This document shows positions 58,340 through 64,000 of a stretch of 64,000 bases of DNA, in pieces; position 1 is the stretch's first letter; each line of letters begins with the position of its first letter. The notes under the pieces are model-generated. The model had not been told where the DNA came from. It saw nothing but the letters and a program-made list of their open reading frames with translations, and did no database searches. A program made the position numbers and the translations under genes. The stretch spans positions 186,001-250,000 of the forward strand of contig JAKVKP010000001.1 in NCBI GenBank assembly GCA_022484805.1, written 5' to 3'. The stretch comes from Streptococcaceae bacterium. Its GTDB lineage: Bacteria > Bacillota > Bacilli > Lactobacillales > Streptococcaceae.

Positions 58340-58373
58340 AAATGACAATCTCTATTTTTAGACATTGTCATTT
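58340..58373. promoter_or_regulatory. Operator-like inverted repeat before the exporter
   Basis: AAATGACAAT and ATTGTCATTT (58340-58349, 58364-58373) are perfect 10-bp complements 14 bp apart. On the minus strand they follow a TAAAAT -10-like element closely and lie 40 bp before the exporter GTG. The position suits a repressor such as the nearby TetR protein. There is no T-run, so it is not a terminator. Confidence 0.6.
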
Positions 58374-58415
58374 CATTTTACTCGTTTTTTGATAACAATA
58401 AAAGTAAAAGTGCTT

Positions 58416-58444
58416 TTTATTTCATATAGAAATAATGTTATAAT
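58416..58444 (+). promoter_or_regulatory. Possible promoter of the exonuclease-eet unit
   Basis: TTTATT (58416-58421) and TATAAT (58439-58444) are 17 bp apart on the plus strand, about 108 bp before the ATG at 58553. The -35 is poor. Confidence 0.4.
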
Positions 58445-58552
58445 TACTTAGATTAAATAAAATCAAATTTAATATATACATTATTATAGAAGAATTGCTT
58501 GATTCATTTAAAAAACTGATTTTTGAGTAAAGCACATCGGAGATAAATAAAA

Positions 58553-59356
58553 ATGAAATTACTAACCTTAAACGCGCATAGTTGGCTAGAAACTAATCAA
58601 CATGATAAAATAAAAGCGATTGCAAAAGAAATTATTAATAATAATTATGACCTAATCACTATTCAAGAGGTCAATCAATTAATCAAAACTGCTGAGATTG
58701 AAAAGCCAGAGTCTTATTTTGGGCATTCCGTCTTACATGAAGATAATTTTGCACTGTGCTTACAGCAAGAAATCGAAAAATTGGGACAAAATTATTATTT
58801 TACCTATCATATTGCACATCGTGGATTTAACAAATATCAAGAAGGACTGTCTTTTCTAATTAAATCTCAAATTATTGAGGTAAAGGAAATCGTAACGACA
58901 CCGTTTAATGATTTCGAATTTCTAACAAGAAAGGCGATTCGCTTAAAAGCCGAAATAGATGGTCAGAATTATACCTTTTATAATTGTCATGCTTCTTGGT
59001 GGGCAAACGGCTTTCAAGATGAATGGCAAAAGCTTTTTGCTGATATTCAATCGCAAAGTGGGCCAGTCATTTTAATGGGTGACTTTAATGCCCCCGATGA
59101 TATTGAGAATGAAAGCTATCATCTAATTTCAAGTAATTTTCATGATAGTTTCCAAGATGCAAAAATAAAAATTGGTCGAAACACAATTACAGAATCAATC
59201 GCAGGCTGGGCAAATAATACACAAGCACGGCGAATTGACTTTGTGTTTTATAACGACTTAATAATTGCAAAATCATATGAAGTTGTTTTTGATAGTCACA
59301 GAACACCAATTGTAAGTGATCATTTTGGTGTCAGTGTAGAAATAGAGCCTTTATGA
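58553..59356 (+). CDS. Endonuclease/exonuclease/phosphatase-family protein
   Basis: A 267-aa protein of the DNase I-like fold. MKLLTLNAHSW begins with the metal-site Asn, and the catalytic Glu is in ITIQEVNQLI (about residue 38). Further motifs are GLSFLIKS, FYNCHASWW with a catalytic His, MGDFNAPDD, and RIDFVFYN followed by VSDHFGVSVEI near the end. CGGAGA precedes the ATG. The substrate is unknown. It overlaps the next gene by 4 bp (ATGA) and so is tied to the membrane genes that follow. Confidence 0.88.
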   Translation: MKLLTLNAHSWLETNQHDKIKAIAKEIINNNYDLITIQEVNQLIKTAEIEKPESYFGHSVLHEDNFALCLQQEIEKLGQNYYFTYHIAHRGFNKYQEGLSFLIKSQIIEVKEIVTTPFNDFEFLTRKAIRLKAEIDGQNYTFYNCHASWWANGFQDEWQKLFADIQSQSGPVILMGDFNAPDDIENESYHLISSNFHDSFQDAKIKIGRNTITESIAGWANNTQARRIDFVFYNDLIIAKSYEVVFDSHRTPIVSDHFGVSVEIEPL

Positions 59357-59757
59357 AAAAAATTGCAAAATATCTAAAGCTAAAACCTTTTGACTACTTA
59401 ATCGTTTCACTCCTAGTAATTTGCTCCTTCTTACCATTTGTATTACTCAAAAATTCAAATTCTTCGAATAGCGAAGTATGGGCTGAGTTAAGAGTTGACG
59501 GTAAACTAATCAAAAAATTTGATTTAAGTCAAAACGAAGCTACAAACTATCGCTATGTTGATGATGATGGTGATTATAATCTAATAGAGGTCAAAAATCA
59601 GCAAATTCGAATCAAAGAAGCGAACTGTGGCGATCAAATTTGTGTTAAACGAGGCTGGATTAAAAAATCAGGTGAAACAATTGTCTGCTTACCGCATAAA
59701 TTGGTAATTGAAATCAAAAATAATGCGGAATCAAACGATGGCGAGGTCGTCTACTAA
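59353..59757 (+). CDS. eetA: NusG domain II protein, EetA-like
   Basis: A 134-aa protein with one N-terminal membrane anchor (about residues 14-33, FDYLIVSLLVICSFLPFVLL) and an outside beta-domain. The domain has the NusG_II/DUF1312 pattern: VWAELRVDGKLIKKFDL, then conserved cysteines in EANCGDQICVKRGWI and TIVCLPHKLVIEI. In Listeria and lactobacilli, EetA of the extracellular electron transfer locus is of this type and sits beside EetB and DmkB, as here. The symbol rests on that context. The domain also occurs in other settings. Confidence 0.78.
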   Translation: MKKIAKYLKLKPFDYLIVSLLVICSFLPFVLLKNSNSSNSEVWAELRVDGKLIKKFDLSQNEATNYRYVDDDGDYNLIEVKNQQIRIKEANCGDQICVKRGWIKKSGETIVCLPHKLVIEIKNNAESNDGEVVY

Positions 59758-60302
59758 TGGATCGATTAAAAATATTACTTTACACCGCCATTCTAGCGGC
59801 AATCGCTACTGTAATCAGCGTTGTCGAGGGGATGCTTCCACCAATATTTGCCTTTGCACCTGGTGCAAAACTTGGCTTGGCCAACTTAGTGACAGTAGTC
59901 TGTTTATTTAGTCTGCCTAAACGAAATACAATTTTACTATTAGTCACTCGACTTTTGGTTACAACGCTTTTGCTTGGAGGCGCTTCAACTTTCTTATATA
60001 GCTTCGCAGGTACAACGCTAAGTTACCTTGCCATGCTACTCGTCAAGCAGCTTGGTCCAAAAAGAGTCAGTATCGTTGGTATTTCTTCGATTGGTGGCTT
60101 CTTTCATAATGTTGGTCAGCTAGCCGTCGCAAGCTTCATTGCTCAAACATGGTCGGTTATGCTTTATCTGCCTGTCTTGTCGATTCTAGGTATTATGGCT
60201 GGTATTTTAAACGGTATTGCCGGCAACTTTCTTTTAGCACGCATTAAACAACTCAAAAAAATGAATTTAATCTTTCATGCCAACAGTCCTTGGCTAAAGT
60301 AA
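59757..60302 (+). CDS. eetB: Gx transporter family membrane protein, EetB-like
   Basis: The 181-aa protein has five to six membrane segments with the family motifs LPPIFAFAPGAKLGLANLVT and TTLSYLAML, then GFFHNVGQLAVASFIAQT. Databases often call it heptaprenyl diphosphate synthase subunit I, although it has no prenyl synthase motifs. In electron-transfer loci it is EetB, required with EetA. The ATG lies at the eetA stop (TAATG) and dmkB follows within 12 bp. Confidence 0.8.
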   Translation: MDRLKILLYTAILAAIATVISVVEGMLPPIFAFAPGAKLGLANLVTVVCLFSLPKRNTILLLVTRLLVTTLLLGGASTFLYSFAGTTLSYLAMLLVKQLGPKRVSIVGISSIGGFFHNVGQLAVASFIAQTWSVMLYLPVLSILGIMAGILNGIAGNFLLARIKQLKKMNLIFHANSPWLK

Positions 60303-60314
60303 AAGGAGATAACT

Positions 60315-61292
60315 TTGCACCCAATTTGGAAACCCTACCCAAAATTAAAAAAAGAATTGAACCAAACTAAGAAGCTGATGGAAAAAAATTTAAATATCAA
60401 AAATAAATCTGTGGAATCTGCAATTTTAGAAATGCTAAACCAGGGTGGGAAAATGCTGCGCCCTGCCTATCAGCTACTTTTTTCACAGTTTGGTATCCCC
60501 GATGAGGATAAAAAAATTGCCTTAGCCGCTGCAGTTGAAATGTTACATACGGCGACTTTAATCCATGACGATATCGTAGATAAATCTAAAACACGACGCG
60601 GACTACCTTCAATTGCTCATCAATTTGGTGAAGAAGTTGCTGTTTATGCGGGTGATTATTTATTTGTTACAACCTTTAAATTGATGGCAAATTATTCAGA
60701 CAATCTCAAATCCCTACAATTACACTCTCAATCAATGGAAAAAATTCTAGATGGCGAGCTAGGTCAAATGGATTTTCGATATCAATTAGATCAAACCCCC
60801 GAAGACTATTTGGAAAATATTTCTGGCAAAACGGCAGAGCTTTTCTCTTTAAGCGCCGCAATCGGTGCAATTGAAAGTGGTGCATCCGAAAAAATTGCCA
60901 ATCAGGCACGAATGATTGGTAAAAATATTGGCATTGCTTTTCAAATCATTGATGACTATTTGGATTATACGCAAACAGAGAAGGTCATTGGCAAGCCTGT
61001 CTTGGAGGATATGAAGCAAGGGGTCTATAGCCTGCCCTTACTACTTGCACTCCAGACCAAGAAGGATGAATTAGCACCGATTTTGAGAAAGAAAGAAGCA
61101 ATGACCGACTACGATGTCACGGTAATTGAAAAAATCATTCATTGCACGGATGCCTTAGCACAAACCAAAGCTACTGCTCATAAGTATACCGAAAATGCTC
61201 TAGCAATTATCAGAAAATTACCTGAAAACGATGCCAAAACAAAAGAGACACTTGCAGATATCACCAAGCAGTTATTAGAACGCATTAATTAA
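60315..61292 (+). CDS. Polyprenyl diphosphate synthase, DmkB-like
   Basis: A trans-isoprenyl diphosphate synthase of 325 aa that builds a long prenyl chain for (demethyl)menaquinone. It starts at TTG (60315; MHPIWKPYPK) with AAAGGAG 6-7 nt upstream. It has GGKMLRPAYQLL and the first Asp-rich motif LIHDDIVDKSKTRRG (about residues 92-106). The second, FQIIDDYLDY, is at about 212. It resembles the component II subunit of heptaprenyl synthases. No dmkA, menaquinone methyltransferase or ndh2 is seen beside it. Confidence 0.88.
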   Translation: MHPIWKPYPKLKKELNQTKKLMEKNLNIKNKSVESAILEMLNQGGKMLRPAYQLLFSQFGIPDEDKKIALAAAVEMLHTATLIHDDIVDKSKTRRGLPSIAHQFGEEVAVYAGDYLFVTTFKLMANYSDNLKSLQLHSQSMEKILDGELGQMDFRYQLDQTPEDYLENISGKTAELFSLSAAIGAIESGASEKIANQARMIGKNIGIAFQIIDDYLDYTQTEKVIGKPVLEDMKQGVYSLPLLLALQTKKDELAPILRKKEAMTDYDVTVIEKIIHCTDALAQTKATAHKYTENALAIIRKLPENDAKTKETLADITKQLLERIN

Positions 61293-61314
61293 TTTTATTA
61301 TCAATAACAAAAAA

Positions 61315-61351
61315 AGCTTAATATTGAGCCTGGTTGGTTCAGTATTAAGCT
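61315..61351. terminator. Bidirectional terminator between dmkB-like gene and smpB
   Basis: AGCTTAATATTGA and TCAGTATTAAGCT (arms 61315-61327, 61339-61351) form a 13-bp stem with one mismatch. On the minus strand TTTTTTTG follows, so it works best for smpB. On the plus strand the T-run is weaker. Confidence 0.85.
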
Positions 61352-61356
61352 ATTTA

Positions 61357-61821
61357 TTATCTATTCTTGGCCTTCATTGCCCGCGCAATCTCACGTGTTT
61401 GTTCCTTACGTTTAAGTGTTTCACGTTTATCGTATTGCTTTTTGCCTCGTGCCAAACCAATTAACACCTTAGCATATCCATCTTTAATGTAGACTTTTAA
61501 TGGGACAAGTGTCGTACCAGCTGTCTTCATTTCTGTTGCTAACTTATCAATTTGCTTGCGATGCAATAAAAGCTTTCGTGCCCGAACTGGATCATGATTA
61601 TAGATGTTGCCTTGCTCATAAGGTGAAATATGAACATTAGAAAGCCATACCTCACCATTTCTAATACGAGCAAAGCCGTCTTTTAGATTAATCTTTGCCT
61701 GACGGATAGATTTAATTTCAGTACCCTGCAAAACAATCCCTGCTTCTAGCGTATCTAAAATTTCATAATCATGTCTCGCCTTTTTATTTTGCGCTAATAA
61801 GCGCCCTTCTCCTTTAGGCAA
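61357..61821 (-). CDS. smpB: SsrA-binding protein SmpB
   Basis: SmpB carries tmRNA to stalled ribosomes. I chose the TTG at 61821 ([20 protein letters not shown]) with GGGGGAG 6 nt upstream, giving 154 aa, the usual size. An ATG five codons earlier has no site. Motifs are [29 protein letters not shown], and the C-terminal [16 protein letters not shown] tail that enters the decoding site. The tmRNA gene is not in the window. The gene follows rnr closely, the common order in Gram-positives (rnr-smpB), here with an extra gene between. Confidence 0.95.
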   Translation of the reverse strand: MPKGEGRLLAQNKKARHDYEILDTLEAGIVLQGTEIKSIRQAKINLKDGFARIRNGEVWLSNVHISPYEQGNIYNHDPVRARKLLLHRKQIDKLATEMKTAGTTLVPLKVYIKDGYAKVLIGLARGKKQYDKRETLKRKEQTREIARAMKAKNR

Positions 61822-61838
61822 TCCAATCTCCCCCATTT

Positions 61839-62498
61839 CTATCCAATTGAATTTAATAAATCAAAAAGTAATTTTTTATTAGCAAAAGCTATTGGATGAT
61901 TCAAAATCAGCTCAACTGTTTGATTTAAAACATTATCTTTGATAAAGTACTCATCATGCTTCAATATGTTGTGCCGTGCTTGATCATCAGTTTCTAAATG
62001 AAATTGTAAGCCAATAGCATTACCATAACGAAAACCTTGATTGACCCATTCCTGACTTTGAGCAATTAAAATTGCCTGATTTGGCAAGGTAAAGCCTTCT
62101 CCATGCCAATGTAGAACTTCAAAGGACTGATTAACAGTTGCATTTAATAAGTCCATTGAAAAGTCAACTCGTCCCCATCCGACCTCCTTGGGTGTAGGCA
62201 CAACTTCAGCACCTAGGGTTTTCGCAATTTGCTGTGCCCCTAAGCAGATACCAAAAATCGGTAAATTCAAATCAAGGGTCAATTTAATTAATTGACGTTC
62301 CTCAGCTAGCCAAGTTTCTTGATCATGAACACTCATTGGTCCACCAAGAATAATCAAATAATCAAAATTTTGAGGGTTCGGTAACGGTTCCTGTTCAAAT
62401 GTTTTTATTAATAACAGCTCATGATTATTATTTTTTATCCACTCTTCAATATAGCCCAGACCTTCAAATGAAATATGTTGTATCACTGCAACTTTCAT
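61839..62498 (-). CDS. Class I glutamine amidotransferase (GMP synthase-like)
   Basis: The 219-aa stand-alone glutaminase-fold protein has [10 protein letters not shown], the nucleophile Cys in [20 protein letters not shown] (about residue 83), and the His-Glu pair in GLQFHLETD. It has no synthetase domain, so its acceptor is unknown. Homologues are annotated as putative amidotransferase or peptidase. Its ATG overlaps the rnr stop (ATGA). Its place between rnr and smpB is not the usual arrangement. Confidence 0.85.
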   Translation of the reverse strand: MKVAVIQHISFEGLGYIEEWIKNNNHELLLIKTFEQEPLPNPQNFDYLIILGGPMSVHDQETWLAEERQLIKLTLDLNLPIFGICLGAQQIAKTLGAEVVPTPKEVGWGRVDFSMDLLNATVNQSFEVLHWHGEGFTLPNQAILIAQSQEWVNQGFRYGNAIGLQFHLETDDQARHNILKHDEYFIKDNVLNQTVELILNHPIAFANKKLLFDLLNSIG

Positions 62499-64000
62499 TT
62501 TCTGCCACGCCCCTTCTTCTTTTTCGTTGCTTTTTTATAGAAAGGTTGACTAGTTTTTTTGCTTACTTTTTCTTTAGCTCTTTTGTCAAAATTACCATGA
62601 CCTTTTTTAGATTTTGAATCAGGCTTGATAAATGTAGGTTCTTCCTGATCAATAAACTTAAAGTCAATCTCTCCTGTCTCAGCGTCAGATTTGATGAGTT
62701 CAATCTTAATTTTTTGACCAATCTTAATCACTCGACCTGTTTTTTCACCAACAAGACTCATCGCATTTTCCTGAAAATTATAATATTCATTTAAATTGCT
62801 AATATGAACCATGCCCTCGACAGTATTTGGTAGTTCGACAAAGAAGCCAAAGCGGGTGACGCTTGAAACAACTCCAATAAAGATTTCACCAACTCGATCA
62901 GCCATAAATTCAGCCTTCTTAATTTTTTCAACTTCTCGTTCAGCATCAACTGACCGTCTTTCTCGTTGACTAGATTGCAAAGCAATCGCAGCTAATTTTT
63001 CAGTTAATTTTTCCTGATTAATTGTCGCCTTTTGATGCATTTTATAATAACGAATCATTCGATGTACAATTAAATCTGGATAGCGTCTAATCGGCGAAGT
63101 AAAGTGTGTATAAAATTCGGCAGCTAGTCCAAAATGTCCTGCATTTTGCTCAGAATAACGTGCCTGCTGCATACTTCTCAATAGCATTGTACTTAAAACA
63201 ACTTCACTTTCGCTACCTTTAATATCCTCTAAAAATTTTTGGAGCTCATGTTGATCAACTTTTGAAATAGTCCCTTTAACAGTTTCACCCATCATACTTG
63301 CAAAATTAAAAAACCTTGTCAATTTTTCCATTTTTGGATGTTCATGAATTCGATAAATAAATGGTAGCTGTTTTTGGGCAAAATGCTCTGCTACAGTTTC
63401 ATTAGCTGCCAACATAAATGATTCAATCATTTTTTCAGCCGTACCACGTTCACGCAGCTTAATTTCAACGGGTACGCCTTCAGCATCAACGATAATTTTC
63501 GCTTCGGAAGTATCAAAGTTCAATGCGCCACGATTTTGGCGTTTCTTCTCTAAAATATGATGTAGAGTTTTCATTTCGGTAAACATCGGTACAAGGTCTC
63601 GATAACGTTCAACCTGAGCAGAGTCTCCCTCAAAAATTGCATTGACATCATCATAGGTCATTCGTTCATTCGTTTCAATGACCGATTCATCAATCTGATA
63701 ACGAACCACCTGACCTTGCCGGTCAATTTCCATTAAGCAAGTCATGGTTAATCTTGGTACTCTTGGATTGAGTGAACAAATCCCATTAGATAAACGTTCT
63801 GGAAGCATTGGTACGACACGATCAGTTACATATACACTTGTTCCACGTTCAAATGCTTCTTTATCAAGCGCTTTATTTTCTTGTACATAATAGGAGACAT
63901 CTGCAATATGAACACCTAACTCAAAATTGCCATTTTCCAAACGACGAACCTGAACTGCATCGTCAAGGTCCTTGGCGTCCGCACCATCAATGGTCACGAT
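62495..64000 (-). CDS. rnr: Ribonuclease R, C-terminal part (cut by window edge)
   Basis: About 502 codons of a 3'-5' exoribonuclease of the RNB family, open to the window edge and lacking its N-terminus. The RNB catalytic site is at the visible start, TIDGADAKDLDDAV with the metal-binding Asp residues. Further motifs are RLSNGICSLNPRVPRLTMTC, EHFAQKQLPFIYRIHE and FTSPIRRYPDLIVHRMI. An S1 domain follows (IFIGVVSSVTRFGFFVELPN, about 110 residues from the end). The tail is Lys/Arg/Gly-rich, typical of RNase R. A GTG near 63997 is internal, not the start. Confidence 0.95.
   Translation of the reverse strand: MVTIDGADAKDLDDAVQVRRLENGNFELGVHIADVSYYVQENKALDKEAFERGTSVYVTDRVVPMLPERLSNGICSLNPRVPRLTMTCLMEIDRQGQVVRYQIDESVIETNERMTYDDVNAIFEGDSAQVERYRDLVPMFTEMKTLHHILEKKRQNRGALNFDTSEAKIIVDAEGVPVEIKLRERGTAEKMIESFMLAANETVAEHFAQKQLPFIYRIHEHPKMEKLTRFFNFASMMGETVKGTISKVDQHELQKFLEDIKGSESEVVLSTMLLRSMQQARYSEQNAGHFGLAAEFYTHFTSPIRRYPDLIVHRMIRYYKMHQKATINQEKLTEKLAAIALQSSQRERRSVDAEREVEKIKKAEFMADRVGEIFIGVVSSVTRFGFFVELPNTVEGMVHISNLNEYYNFQENAMSLVGEKTGRVIKIGQKIKIELIKSDAETGEIDFKFIDQEEPTFIKPDSKSKKGHGNFDKRAKEKVSKKTSQPFYKKATKKKKGRGRK

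Noticed and set aside
58340-58373. Inverted repeat as a terminator
   Set aside because: No T-run follows on either strand and it lies between a promoter-like element and a gene start.

Overview
The window is a compact, AT-rich chromosomal segment of a low-GC Gram-positive bacterium. It most likely comes from the order Lactobacillales (lactic acid bacteria). Supporting traits are the hisC-Z-G-D...B-H-A-F-I-E order with a T-box leader, an ATP synthase operon followed by a DUF1146 gene, murA and an EpuA-type gene, two pstB genes, a pncB-nadE pair, a CoiA-like gene, strong AGGAGG-type ribosome binding sites and frequent TTG/GTG starts. I cannot fix the genus. No rRNA, tRNA, CRISPR array, prophage or insertion sequence is visible.

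Layout (most genes on the minus strand). 1-381: the start of a small unrecognised operon (a 51-aa soluble protein, a 69-aa membrane protein, and a third gene leaving the window) behind a promoter with 10-bp direct repeats. 526-12507: a complete histidine operon transcribed leftwards under a His-type T-box, with a serB-like phosphatase and an ABC exporter pair embedded in it. 12674-15429: plus-strand hisK-type histidinol-phosphatase, threonine synthase and a membrane protein. 15541-19241: NAD salvage (pncB, nadE), 3-methyladenine glycosylase I and a SHOCT-tail protein. 19228-23488: uvrC, a YitT-family protein, a coiA-like gene and rpsU. 23655-32383: EpuA, murA, DUF1146 and the eight-gene F1Fo ATP synthase operon, with a consensus cre site upstream and a heptanucleotide repeat between atpG and atpD. 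32692-37822: nitroreductase, SprT-like protein, Tex, a 70-aa protein and an oxidoreductase ORF with an unusual N-terminal extension. 37880-43176: the phosphate-specific transport operon pstS-C-A-B-B-phoU with a PhoP-box-like element. 43251-47432: cardiolipin synthase, LrgA/LrgB, thiol peroxidase and a CBS-domain protein. 47812-53906: branched-chain amino acid ABC transporter with two tandem binding proteins, each with its own promoter. 53964-58300: TetR regulator and a heterodimeric multidrug-type ABC exporter. 58553-61292: plus-strand exonuclease-fold protein and three genes resembling part of the flavin-based extracellular electron transfer locus (eetA, eetB, dmkB). 61357-64000: smpB, a class I glutamine amidotransferase and the 3' part of rnr (RNase R).

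The content is mostly core metabolism and housekeeping. The points that stand out are: an ABC exporter inside the his operon; a phoU terminator whose 3' arm carries the ribosome binding site of the next gene, which is itself an in-frame two-start ORF; a degenerate 7-bp repeat array inside the atp operon; a small GC-rich repeat/palindrome island at 36.4 kb; the truncated electron-transfer locus; and the repeat-decorated promoter at the left edge. I did not find a clearly novel defence or mobile system.
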